From Pseudomonadota bacterium (GTDB lineage Bacteria; Pseudomonadota; Gammaproteobacteria; Burkholderiales; Methylophilaceae): a DNA stretch of 64,000 nt. Shown piece after piece: positions 1 to 9,786 of the stretch. A program made the position numbers and the translations under genes. The stretch's first letter is position 1; every line of letters starts with the position of its first letter. The stretch lies in assembly GCA_029781535.1 (NCBI GenBank), contig JAKOWL010000250.1:34711-98710 (forward strand), given 5' to 3'. Under the pieces are notes generated by a model. That model had not been told where the DNA came from. It worked only from the letters and a program-made list of their open reading frames with translations, and did no database searches.

Positions 1-1523
1 TGAATAAATTAGATAAAATTGCGCCGTCAAAGATCTTTTGGTGGGTTATATCCATCAGCATGGTTATAGCGGCCTGGATACAATACATCCAGCATGGCTG
101 GATCAACCCAGACTCTGTCTTGTACTTTGAGCAAGCGCGCTTAATATCGTTGGGCGATTGGCGCGGAGCATTTAAAGTATTTAACTGGCCTTTTTATGCG
201 TTTTGTATCGCTTATACACACAAACTCACTACGCTCGGCATCCATACTTCGGCACAAGTTCTTAATATCATATTTTTTGGAGCCGCAACCGCTAGTTACT
301 TAAAACTCATTCAATTAGCTGGAGGCACATCACGCGCCATGTTTTGTGGTGCGCTTGTTTTGTTTGGTGCTCAGTATATTGTTGGGGATGTTTTAGGGAT
401 GCTGATGCGAGATGAAGGATTTTGGGCATTCTTCCTAGCTAGCCTTGTTTTCCTTATCCAATACATACAACACCAGCGAACCCGCGATGCAATCTTCTGG
501 CAAATATGCATCATAGTCGCAACCTTGTTCAGGATAGAGGCCATTTGCTACCTGTTGGGATTGCCTTTTGCGCTTTTCTTTATACCAAATCAGTCATGGC
601 AAAACAGGTTGCAGCATGTTATTCGCACATATTCAATCAGCCTCTTTATGCTGGCCGTCATTTTTATGGTTATATTGCTCAATCCTGACTTGAGCATGAA
701 AAACTTTGGCCGCCTGCAAGAAGTCTTTAGCCTAAACTTATATAACGAGTTTACCGCTCACTTGAAAGAAAAATCGAACATCATGGCGGACCAGGTATTA
801 GGAAAGCATCTTTCAGAATATGCTGTCCCTGGCCTGCTAATCACTTTCATTTATGCCATTCTCTCAAAAATCATTTCTGCGGCAGGTATCATTCCTAGTG
901 CGCTTAATGTTTATGGGGCTCGACAAGGCCATCATCAAACTATAGAAAATAACACCTATTTCATACTGAGTGCAGCCGCCACCATTGCAATTATCAGCAT
1001 GGCGCTCATCATCACCAAAGTCTTCGTTTTATCAGGACGCTATGTAGTTGCATTAAGCTGGATTCTGATGATATGGGCAGCAATCTACTTGGCTGAAATG
1101 TTTAAAACATCCAACAAAAAACTATTAAAAATTGGTGTTCTGATTCTCATGTTGCTCTGCCTAGGCCTAGTAAAAAACATATGGCCTAAACGCGAAGGCT
1201 ACAATTACATGCAGGATGCCGCAGCATGGTTGCAGCAGCAAAACACCACTCCTGATTATGTATTCTATGATGATTCCAGAATGCGCTACTATGCAGGCGC
1301 GCCTTTTATTGGCACTTGGGATGACAATTGGATAGTCGCAAAATCCGCAATCGATGATAATAACATCAATCAATACGATTATTTGGTGATTAGTTTATCC
1401 AGTAGCCATGCAGAACGTGAGGCTTATATTAAAAAAACTTTGACGCAATACCATGAAATCCAACGATTTTACCCCCCAAGAAGAGTCAAATGTATTGTTA
1501 TTTACAAAAAAAATAATGGCTAA
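1..1523 (+). CDS. Multi-pass membrane protein, GT-C/ArnT-like glycosyltransferase family (start probably at or just before window edge)
   Basis: ORF 60..1523; the frame stays open to base 3 (NKLDKIAPSKIFWW...) and bases 1-2 'tg' could complete an ATG lying just outside; many hydrophobic segments. Confidence 0.6.
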   Translation, partial: NKLDKIAPSKIFWWVISISMVIAAWIQYIQHGWINPDSVLYFEQARLISLGDWRGAFKVFNWPFYAFCIAYTHKLTTLGIHTSAQVLNIIFFGAATASYLKLIQLAGGTSRAMFCGALVLFGAQYIVGDVLGMLMRDEGFWAFFLASLVFLIQYIQHQRTRDAIFWQICIIVATLFRIEAICYLLGLPFALFFIPNQSWQNRLQHVIRTYSISLFMLAVIFMVILLNPDLSMKNFGRLQEVFSLNLYNEFTAHLKEKSNIMADQVLGKHLSEYAVPGLLITFIYAILSKIISAAGIIPSALNVYGARQGHHQTIENNTYFILSAAATIAIISMALIITKVFVLSGRYVVALSWILMIWAAIYLAEMFKTSNKKLLKIGVLILMLLCLGLVKNIWPKREGYNYMQDAAAWLQQQNTTPDYVFYDDSRMRYYAGAPFIGTWDDNWIVAKSAIDDNNINQYDYLVISLSSSHAEREAYIKKTLTQYHEIQRFYPPRRVKCIVIYKKNNG

Positions 1524-1722
1524 GATCTTGTTATCTTAAATGCTTTATGTAAAACATTTACAATGTTATCAAAGCCGAGTTATGTATTAACTCACCATCC
1601 AAACAGGCAAAAAAACTTTAGAAAAATATTGAACAAACTATCCTTGGGCGACCGATTTACTCAAACATACAAAATCAATTACTAGGATGAACAGCAAAAA
1701 GAGCCGTTAAAGAGCTAATGCA

Positions 1723-2775
1723 CTATGCTTCTGCTGTCATTTTTTGTAACAATAATTTGGCCCGGCTTTCCCATGTGTGCTTTTTCAAAAAGGTTTCATG
1801 TCCATTACGCGCGATTGCATGCCTTTTTTCAGGGTTCTGTAGATAATAGTCCACTTTCTTAGCAAGTTCTTTAGAGCTACGGAAAACATCCAGTTCTTCA
1901 CCAATGTCAAATAGTTCTGCAACTTCATCACAATAATCCGTCAGCAGGAAACATCCAGCCGCCAGAGCTTCAAATATCCTGAGATTCACACCAGTCTCGG
2001 CACCATAAAACTGGGTGCGAGTAATATTCAGCACGATTTTGGCATCTGCCAAATACTGATATAGCTCTTCACCCCAAATAGAGACGTCCTTGACGTTTGC
2101 CTTAAGTTCCTCGGAAATAAGCGGGTAATTCCGTTTCCAACGATCCCCGTAAACTGTAACCTTAGCTTTAATCTGTTCCAAGAGAAAAATACGCCGCAAA
2201 TCACAACTACCCACAAACAGCACGTCGTATTGCGGCATCTCAACCTGCGGCATAGAAATCTTGCTTGCGCCAAATGGCAAGAAAGTTGCCGGAAGTCGTT
2301 TGGTTTCGCTAAAGAAACGCGTTGTTATCTTTGAAAAAGAAAATATGTGATCGTAAATGGCCAGTTCATTCTCTATAAAAAAAATAAACTCCCGACGTTT
2401 TGCGTAAAGATTGCAGCTATCCGTATCATACAAAAACAATTTAAAATCGTACTTTGCTTTGAGTTTAGTCACAAATTCTGGAGACAGATATTTGTAAATG
2501 AACCCAACCACCAACACAATTGTTGGCTGCTCCTGCGCTAGATATGCCTCAAACTTCCCCTCATCCAGCTTAGGAAAATGATAGAAACTATCTTTGCTTT
2601 CCCATCTGTTAAATGCCTTTGTAAACGCCGACCTGAAGGCATAAAACAACTTGGGCGAGAGCCTGCGCAAATCAACATATTTGGTATCAACTCCCGTGCG
2701 GCTGATTGCATCCTTAAGTTCCCGCCCCAAAGGCACTCCGCCAATGCCATCAAGCAACACTAATTTCTCAGTCAT
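1723..2775 (-). CDS. Glycosyltransferase (CgeB/spore-maturation-like, C-terminal GT1 domain)
   Basis: ORF 1723..2895; internal start MTEKLVLLDG chosen because it nearly abuts the upstream gene; FEALAAGCFLLTDYCDEVAELF motif. Confidence 0.7.
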   Translation of the reverse strand: MTEKLVLLDGIGGVPLGRELKDAISRTGVDTKYVDLRRLSPKLFYAFRSAFTKAFNRWESKDSFYHFPKLDEGKFEAYLAQEQPTIVLVVGFIYKYLSPEFVTKLKAKYDFKLFLYDTDSCNLYAKRREFIFFIENELAIYDHIFSFSKITTRFFSETKRLPATFLPFGASKISMPQVEMPQYDVLFVGSCDLRRIFLLEQIKAKVTVYGDRWKRNYPLISEELKANVKDVSIWGEELYQYLADAKIVLNITRTQFYGAETGVNLRIFEALAAGCFLLTDYCDEVAELFDIGEELDVFRSSKELAKKVDYYLQNPEKRHAIARNGHETFLKKHTWESRAKLLLQKMTAEA

Positions 2776-3628
2776 GCCGTGACTTTGAGAGAAATCGAAA
2801 TTGCGCAAAGACCTGCTGATAGCGTGCAAGTACAAAATACACATTCGAGTAATGTTTGTGCGGATCAAAGTCAGACAAACACCAATCATTGGCAAATAGC
2901 TTGAAATATAGACGCCTTGCTATACCATATAGTCCTTGAGGATGTACCTTCTTATTGCCGGTGTAAGTTAGAGAATAACATCTATAGCCTTTAAATATTT
3001 CCTCGAACATTCTGGTGTTCAAGAAGGTTTGTGCTACTTGCACGCTTTTCCACTCTAGCAGCATAAGAGGTTGAAACTTATTAATCGTTTCACGCAAACC
3101 TTGAATCGCTAAAACCTCATGTCCCTCAACATCCATTTTAATAAAGTTTACTTTGGCATCTGGATGATATCTTGCAAGGTAATCATCGCCGGTTTCAACA
3201 TTGATCTGAAGCCGCTCTCCCTCACCCGATTTTACCTCCAAGCTGGAGGAACCTAGATTTCCGTTGAGAGGGATAAAAATTTCGGGCATTCTTTGCATAT
3301 CAGATAAGCCTATGTTTACTGCGGTCGCATTAACTATTTGATTTTGCTGCAAGTTAGTCTTCAACACCTCAAATATGAACTTAATTGGCTCAAACGCGAT
3401 TAGGTTTTCAGAATACCGTGCGATTACCAATGCATGATTGCCAATGTTAGCACCCACATCAAGACTCGTATGTGGCTTTATTTTTGCAAGCACTTCGGAC
3501 AGAGAATTCAGCGTATTGCTATCATATTCGCCATTTTTCTGCGCTTCTTTAGTAATAGAATCTTTTGCAAAAGCATTAAGAATGTAACCTCTTTTTGTTT
3601 TTAGTTGTATTGTTCGTCTCATTTGCAT
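2768..3628 (-). CDS. FkbM family SAM-dependent methyltransferase
   Basis: SLDVGANIGNHALVIAR, NFIKMDVEGHEVLAIQGL motifs; start MQMRRTIQL likely. Confidence 0.8.
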   Translation of the reverse strand: MQMRRTIQLKTKRGYILNAFAKDSITKEAQKNGEYDSNTLNSLSEVLAKIKPHTSLDVGANIGNHALVIARYSENLIAFEPIKFIFEVLKTNLQQNQIVNATAVNIGLSDMQRMPEIFIPLNGNLGSSSLEVKSGEGERLQINVETGDDYLARYHPDAKVNFIKMDVEGHEVLAIQGLRETINKFQPLMLLEWKSVQVAQTFLNTRMFEEIFKGYRCYSLTYTGNKKVHPQGLYGIARRLYFKLFANDWCLSDFDPHKHYSNVYFVLARYQQVFAQFRFLSKSRHD

Positions 3629-3636
3629 ATCAATCA

Positions 3637-4737
3637 CTATTGGGCCACTAGCTTTTTTACGAAGGGCATCTGCCAAAAGTTTACACGCGCTGCTTCATCA
3701 CTGAACACGGAGCTTAATATAACTTGCTGCACAGGCTGTGTGTCGTTTTTTTTAATTCCGACAGATTTTCCTAAAGCATCTGCAAGTGCTATTGAATCAC
3801 CCAGCTTAAATAATAGCCCCGCATTACCCGCTATCTCCGCCCCACCACCACAATCGCTGCATATCAGCGGAACCTCGGCGGCCATCGCTTCCAGTAAGAC
3901 CATACCAAATGGCTCGTGATCGGACGTCAACACGAACACATCAAATGCTTTGAAATACCGCTTGGCATTGGGTACATTACCAGTAAACACCACGGATTCA
4001 TTGACGCCAAGCTCCACAGCGAGGCGCTTGAGATCCGCTTCCAATGGCCCTTTCCCTATAATCACCAATTTGGTATTGGCAGGCAATTTTGACAAGGCTA
4101 GCCGAAACCCTCGCAATAGCGTTGCCTGATCTTTATCGCGATGCAACCGCCCGACATTGCCAACCACCCATGCATCCTGAGGAAGTCCAAGTGCGTGGCG
4201 GGCTTCTTGTCTTGATATTTGTATGCTCTGTAAGGCTTGTACATCGATATGGTTATAGAACGTTTGTATTCTTTCTGCAGGCCAGCCAGATAGATATAGC
4301 CGAATCTCATCACGCACAGAGTCCGATACAGCCAATATATGTATACGCTTTTGGAACAAATTGACCATCAGCCTGCGAGAAAAGCGTTTGAAATCACCGT
4401 AGTTATGACGGATGCTGATGACTGGAACTGACGTTGCAAGCAGAGCCACATAAGTCGGTTTGGCGCGATGCGCGATACAAAATTCAAACTGATATTTTTG
4501 ATGCAGCGCCCTGATCTTTTTTATTGCGCCAAGCTTGAGTCCAGAAACATCTTTACTTTCATATTCCAGAAAGATGACCTCTCCATGTCCTACTTCTTTG
4601 GCGACATCAGGATCTGCCTTGCCAGTTAAAAAAACTGTCAGGATCTTGTAGTTACTATTTTTAAATAAGACTGCATATTGCCTGGCACAATCCAGAAAAG
4701 GTGGATAGTAACAATGGCTAATTTGCAAAACCCACAA
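3637..4737 (-). CDS. Glycosyltransferase family 4 (GT-B)
   Basis: VGNVGRLHRDKDQATLL, FVLTSDHEPFGMVLLEAMAAEVPLI motifs. Confidence 0.85.
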   Translation of the reverse strand: MWVLQISHCYYPPFLDCARQYAVLFKNSNYKILTVFLTGKADPDVAKEVGHGEVIFLEYESKDVSGLKLGAIKKIRALHQKYQFEFCIAHRAKPTYVALLATSVPVISIRHNYGDFKRFSRRLMVNLFQKRIHILAVSDSVRDEIRLYLSGWPAERIQTFYNHIDVQALQSIQISRQEARHALGLPQDAWVVGNVGRLHRDKDQATLLRGFRLALSKLPANTKLVIIGKGPLEADLKRLAVELGVNESVVFTGNVPNAKRYFKAFDVFVLTSDHEPFGMVLLEAMAAEVPLICSDCGGGAEIAGNAGLLFKLGDSIALADALGKSVGIKKNDTQPVQQVILSSVFSDEAARVNFWQMPFVKKLVAQ

Positions 4738-4761
4738 GATGGAATCCTTTGATTATGTCTG

Positions 4762-5784
4762 CTAAATATCGTATCGATAATACGACCGATACCAGTTAGT
4801 AAATTTTTCTATTCCTGACTGCAAATCGGTATTCGGCTTAAATCCTACCCAGCTCTCCAAAGCAGTCGTATCGGCATAAGTTGCCTTCACATCACCTGCC
4901 TGCATTGGCAAAAACTCTTTTTCAGCAGTTTTTCCCAATGCTTTTTCCAGCGTTCCAATGAAATCCAGCAGTTTCTCAGGCTGACTATTGCCAATATTGA
5001 AAACGCGATATGGTGCATTGCTGGTTGATGCCTTTGGCAAACCGGTATCAAAATCAGGGTCTGGAGTAGCAGGTTTATCCAGCACGCGCACTACGCCTTC
5101 AATGATGTCATCGACATAGGTAAAGTCGCGCATCATGTCACCATGATTAAATACCTGGATTGGCTTGTCATTCAGGATGGCATTTGCGAACAAGAAGGGC
5201 GACATGTCTGGCCTTCCCCAAGGTCCATAGACGGTAAAGAAACGTAAGCCTGTGGTTGGCAATCGGTATAGATGGCTATAGGTATGCGCCATCAACTCAT
5301 TCGCCTTTTTGGTGGCAGCATAGAGACTTACCGGGTGATCGACAGCGTCGTCTTCACTAAATGGAAGTTTGGTGTTGCCACCATAGACGCTGGATGAGCT
5401 AGCGTAAACTAAATGCTCCACATGATGATGCCGGCATCCCTCTAGAATATTGGTGAATGCTACCAGATTGCTACTGGCATAGGCATGCGGGTTCTTTAAT
5501 GAATAACGCACCCCTGCTTGCGCTGCCAAATGCACGACACGCTCTGGCCTTTCAGAAACAAACAATGCCTCGGTAGCTGGCGTATCTGCCAAATCCAGTT
5601 TAATGAACTTGAGGTTATGCTGATTTGGGTTCGCTTTGAGCGATTCAAGCCTGGCCTCTTTGAGGCTTACTTCGTAATAATCATTCAGGTTATCCACGCC
5701 AATCACCGTATCACCCCTTTCCAGCAAATGCTGAGCCAAGTGATACCCAATGAAACCTGCAACCCCTGTAACCAAAACTTTCAC
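4762..5784 (-). CDS. NAD-dependent epimerase, UDP-glucuronate 4-epimerase-like
   Basis: [70 protein letters not shown]. Confidence 0.9.
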   Translation of the reverse strand: MKVLVTGVAGFIGYHLAQHLLERGDTVIGVDNLNDYYEVSLKEARLESLKANPNQHNLKFIKLDLADTPATEALFVSERPERVVHLAAQAGVRYSLKNPHAYASSNLVAFTNILEGCRHHHVEHLVYASSSSVYGGNTKLPFSEDDAVDHPVSLYAATKKANELMAHTYSHLYRLPTTGLRFFTVYGPWGRPDMSPFLFANAILNDKPIQVFNHGDMMRDFTYVDDIIEGVVRVLDKPATPDPDFDTGLPKASTSNAPYRVFNIGNSQPEKLLDFIGTLEKALGKTAEKEFLPMQAGDVKATYADTTALESWVGFKPNTDLQSGIEKFTNWYRSYYRYDI

Positions 5785-5804
5785 TATCTCTACCCGCTAA
5801 TATC

Positions 5805-7238
5805 TTAATTGGCGCCAGTATGACACATCGAGCCGAATCCCAATACCACCAATTTCTTTTTCCGCTTCAGGTAAGGCTCAAACTCCTCCAGCCTACATGC
5901 TGCTGAAAAATTATCAGCAACATCAATATCTTCGGCTAAAAGCATGAAATTTTGCTGTTTCTGCCTGAATGCATTCCATTCTTGTTTATCCAACAGTACC
6001 ACCGGCTTATTTGAATAAAAAATCAAACGGCTATCAATGCTCTTATATGCATACAGTCTGTCAGCACTTACTTTTTGACTCCATTGTTGGAATTCAGGGA
6101 AAGCGGAAATCCTATAATTAAACACATGCGCTTCAAAAGCCACATAAAAGATCGCTATAGTTGCTGGCATCAGGATGACTAAAGCATTCATCAGTTTTTT
6201 CATGGACAAACTGGCTGCTTCATATAACCTCGACAAATGGATACCCAAGAGAATCGCAATCACCGGATAAACTGGAAGTAGATATTTGGCATGCTTGTTA
6301 CTGAATAGCGAAAAAACCAGTATTGGCACAATCGTTGCGGCTGCCAAAATGAGCAGATTCCTTTGCTTCTGAATCCCTTTAAAACTCTTGTCGGGTTTAA
6401 CAAGAAACAATCCAACCAGAAATAGAAAGTCAACGACGATCCACCCAAGGTAACTTAACAAAGGTTTCACGTTATTATCACCCTGCATCTTCTCCACCAT
6501 GTCACGTTTCACGATCTGCGACCAAATGTCAGGGCCAAGTTTGAGGGTCACTATGGCATACCATGACAACGCCACCAGAAAGAACAGCACCCAAGCTTTC
6601 CAATCTTGCATGAACCTTTTCAAGGCCTCATCTCTTGTCCAAACTGACAATATCAATAAAGGCAATGTGACAAACAGCATGGCGACCGGACCTTTGGTCA
6701 GCACTGCAAGGCCTAGCAAGCTGTAACTCAAATATAGCCAGATTCGCTTGTGTTGCTGTTCCATATAGAGGATGGCTGAGATCAGAGAGCCAAAGCATAA
6801 TAAGGTAAGCAACATTTCAATTTCTGCTCGGCGTGCCAACATGGCAAATCCGAGATTTGCCACAAGCAAAGCCATAGCGCATACACTGGCCACAACTCCA
6901 TAGCGTTGCCTAGTGAAGCGATAAACGATTCCCAGTACGGCAGCCGCAGCAATTGCAGATGGCAGACGCAAGGTCCATTCGTTAAGGGTACCAAACACTT
7001 CGGAGATCGACATTGAGAACCAATAGAACAACGGAGGCTTTGTGAGGTAAAGCTCACCATTCAAGCGCGGCAATAACCAGTCTTTGGTTTGGAACATCTC
7101 TTTAACGACTAATGCGCGCCTCCCTTCATTCAGAGACATCAGCTGTAAACTGCCGAGTCCCCAGAACAAGGTCAGGAAAGCACAGACCACCACAAACCAG
7201 AAGAAATACTTGAACTGGTGGGTATATGAATTATTCAA
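5805..7238 (-). CDS. ArnT-like glycosyltransferase family 39/83 membrane protein
   Basis: LMSLNEGRRALVVKEMFQTKDWLLPRLNGELYLTKPPLFYW motif, multi-TM. Confidence 0.8.
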   Translation of the reverse strand: MNNSYTHQFKYFFWFVVVCAFLTLFWGLGSLQLMSLNEGRRALVVKEMFQTKDWLLPRLNGELYLTKPPLFYWFSMSISEVFGTLNEWTLRLPSAIAAAAVLGIVYRFTRQRYGVVASVCAMALLVANLGFAMLARRAEIEMLLTLLCFGSLISAILYMEQQHKRIWLYLSYSLLGLAVLTKGPVAMLFVTLPLLILSVWTRDEALKRFMQDWKAWVLFFLVALSWYAIVTLKLGPDIWSQIVKRDMVEKMQGDNNVKPLLSYLGWIVVDFLFLVGLFLVKPDKSFKGIQKQRNLLILAAATIVPILVFSLFSNKHAKYLLPVYPVIAILLGIHLSRLYEAASLSMKKLMNALVILMPATIAIFYVAFEAHVFNYRISAFPEFQQWSQKVSADRLYAYKSIDSRLIFYSNKPVVLLDKQEWNAFRQKQQNFMLLAEDIDVADNFSAACRLEEFEPYLKRKKKLVVLGFGSMCHTGAN

Positions 7239-7250
7239 GATGCTGAAAGA

Positions 7251-7613
7251 TCAATGAGGTTTATGTTGAGCCCGTCGAGCGTGGCGTTTGATCAACACCA
7301 GGTTACGCGCATAGACAATCGTGCCGGGCATTTGGCCGAGAATGATGACAGGATCAATACGATGTATGCCATATGCCAATACGATTAACCCGCCTAACAA
7401 ACTCAAATACCAGAAACTAACTGGGATCAAGCTTTGCTGATGTTTTTCGCTATGTATCCACTGCACGATAAAACGCATCATAAACAGACACTGTCCGACC
7501 AAGCCGATACCCACCCACACCAAATCAGTGGTTGAGATACCCGCAATATAGTGATCAACCGCATTGACGATATGCGAAAAATACATACCTATGCCATCAT
7601 TGACAATTTGCAT
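7251..7613 (-). CDS. Lipid-A-biosynthesis N-terminal domain (LABN) membrane protein
   Basis: WVGIGLVGQCLFMMRFIVQWIHSEKHQQSLIPVSFWYLSLLGG. Confidence 0.8.
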   Translation of the reverse strand: MQIVNDGIGMYFSHIVNAVDHYIAGISTTDLVWVGIGLVGQCLFMMRFIVQWIHSEKHQQSLIPVSFWYLSLLGGLIVLAYGIHRIDPVIILGQMPGTIVYARNLVLIKRHARRAQHKPH

Positions 7614-7615
7614 GA

Positions 7616-8347
7616 TTAAATCACCTTATCTTCCGTTGCCTGTGGAATCTTGGCGCGGCGTTGTAACCAGGCTACGCCAAACAAATCCACAATCCCCACC
7701 ATCAGCCTGTCCAAGGTACCATAGTTGGATTTTCCATGTTCACGATTCCGATGACCAACATGCACAGAGGCGATTCTCCCGCCGCGGCGTTTAATCAAGG
7801 CAGGCAAGAAGCGATGCATGTGATCAAAATAAGGTAAATCCAGAAACGCCGCCCGGCTGAATAGCTTCAAACCACAGCCTGTATCAGGTGTATCGTCACG
7901 CAACATTTTGGACCGTACCGTATTTGCAATGACAGATGACATTCTCTTTACCCAAGTATCACGGCGGCTCTGGCGCCTGTTACCGCCCACCAACTCTATA
8001 CCATCCCCAAGAGCTCCCATCAGTTTAGGAATGTCAGCGGGGTCGTTCTGACCATCGCCATCCAGCGTAGCAACCCATTCATATTTGGCAAATTTGACTC
8101 CGGTTCTAACCGCAGTACTTTGTCCACAGCTTTTTGCATGGCGAACAATCCTAAGCTGCGGATATTGCTGTTGAAGTGTTTTAAGCCTTTCATAAGTTGC
8201 ATCCGTACTACCATCATCGACATAAATGATTTCGTGCTCTATAACCGGCTTCAGTGCCGAATCAATTTCGCCAATCAAGCTTGCGACATTATCCTGCTCA
8301 TTGCGTACAGGCACCACGACAGAAAGTTGTTTTATCGGAGAAGACAC
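7616..8347 (-). CDS. Glycosyltransferase family 2 (polyprenyl-phosphate glycosyltransferase/ArnC-like)
   Basis: SVVVPVRNEQDNVASLIGEI, YVDDGSTDATYERL, TLDGDGQNDPADIP. Confidence 0.88.
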   Translation of the reverse strand: MSSPIKQLSVVVPVRNEQDNVASLIGEIDSALKPVIEHEIIYVDDGSTDATYERLKTLQQQYPQLRIVRHAKSCGQSTAVRTGVKFAKYEWVATLDGDGQNDPADIPKLMGALGDGIELVGGNRRQSRRDTWVKRMSSVIANTVRSKMLRDDTPDTGCGLKLFSRAAFLDLPYFDHMHRFLPALIKRRGGRIASVHVGHRNREHGKSNYGTLDRLMVGIVDLFGVAWLQRRAKIPQATEDKVI

Positions 8348-8375
8348 GAGCTACCTTTCAGGGGTTGTCTATCAG

Positions 8376-9029
8376 TCATAACAAACTGGCAATATTCTTT
8401 GCGGTCTGAATGCGATTGGCCGTACAAAAATCCTGCCAACCCGCCACTTCAGTCCAGTCAGTCAAAAAAACGAAATCAATATTAGCATGAGTTGCTGCCT
8501 GGAAATCATATTTACTGTCCCCAACAAACAGGGCTGGCAATTGCAGATTTTCATTGGCTATCTCACGCGCCAGCACATCTTCCTTGATATCAGGGCCGCC
8601 AAAGATACCAGCATCGAACAGATCGGCCAAGCCACGGCGAGCAAAAATTCGCCTGAGTTCACTTTGGTCTCCGCCGGAGAGCAGCATCCACCTGGCTTGT
8701 GGAGTCGCAAGTTTCAGCTCTTGCAATCCTTTTGCAACCTCACATTCCATTAACGCCTTATCCAGAATCTGTTCGAATGTATCCATATAACGTTGCATTA
8801 CTTCTGGTGTTACAGGCTGCTTCAGGATTTCTTTCAGGTAATACTCTATTTTCCCATTACGTGGGAAACTGCCCTTTTTAACATGATGGTCAGCCAAGGC
8901 TTGTGCCTGCTCATCTGTTCCCCCATTGCGTTTGGCCACTTCAAAATAGGCATTGACCTTGGTCTTGTTGCTATCCAGCACCACACCATCGCAATCAAAG
9001 ATCAACGTTTTGTAATGAGTCAGTTTCAA
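8376..9029 (-). CDS. HAD-superfamily hydrolase
   Basis: TLIFDCDGVVLDSNKTK; LSGGDQSELRRIF; FVGDSKYDFQAA. Confidence 0.85.
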   Translation of the reverse strand: MKLTHYKTLIFDCDGVVLDSNKTKVNAYFEVAKRNGGTDEQAQALADHHVKKGSFPRNGKIEYYLKEILKQPVTPEVMQRYMDTFEQILDKALMECEVAKGLQELKLATPQARWMLLSGGDQSELRRIFARRGLADLFDAGIFGGPDIKEDVLAREIANENLQLPALFVGDSKYDFQAATHANIDFVFLTDWTEVAGWQDFCTANRIQTAKNIASLL

Positions 9030-9092
9030 GTTAAGCCTAATAAAAAAGGCTTGGTGCTAATCACAAGCCTTGATATTGCAAACACCCTTTAC

Positions 9093-9722
9093 TTATTTGG
9101 CTGCTGTAATCGCGCTAGCCTCTTTAGCTAATTTGGTAATATGTGCCCAGTCTTTACGTGCCACAGCATCGGCCGGGGTCAACCAGGTACCGCCACAAAC
9201 AACCACATTAGGCAATGCCAAAAATTGTGGTGCGCTCTCTACCGTTACGCCACCAGTAGGGCAGAATTTGACATCGGCAAATGGGCCGGCAAAGCCTTTC
9301 AGCAAATTGATGCCACCCACTGCTACAGCCGGGAACAGTTTCAGGAAATAATAATCGTCAGCGTTGGCGGTCATGATCTCGGAGCCGGTAGAAACACCTG
9401 GCAGCAATGACAGGCCGATCTTACGGGCAAACTGGCCAAGCTCTGAGGTATAACCAGGGCTTACTGCAAATTTACAGCCAACATCCAGACTGGCTTGAGC
9501 ATCTTTCAGGTTACGCACCGTCCCTGAGCCCATGATTGCATCTGGCACATGTTTGGCGATTTGCTCCATCGCCTGCAATGCGCAAGAGGAACGCAAAGTC
9601 ACTTCCAGCACTTTGATACCACCTTCAAGCAAAGCTTCCGCCATTGGCACAGCATCTTCAACTTTATTAATCACAATCACTGGAATCACAGGACCGTGAT
9701 TAGCCAAATCTAGAGTATTCAT
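9093..9722 (-). CDS. eda: 2-dehydro-3-deoxyphosphogluconate (KDPG) aldolase
   Basis: PVIVINKVEDAVPMAEALLEGGIKVLEVTLRS; FKLFPA-like YYFLKLFPAVAVGG; CPTGGV; next to edd. Confidence 0.93.
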   Translation of the reverse strand: MNTLDLANHGPVIPVIVINKVEDAVPMAEALLEGGIKVLEVTLRSSCALQAMEQIAKHVPDAIMGSGTVRNLKDAQASLDVGCKFAVSPGYTSELGQFARKIGLSLLPGVSTGSEIMTANADDYYFLKLFPAVAVGGINLLKGFAGPFADVKFCPTGGVTVESAPQFLALPNVVVCGGTWLTPADAVARKDWAHITKLAKEASAITAAK

Positions 9723-9786
9723 ATTCTTTACCTACAATAAATAAACGATAAATTTTTAAGGATATAAACGCTACAATCGCATCAAA

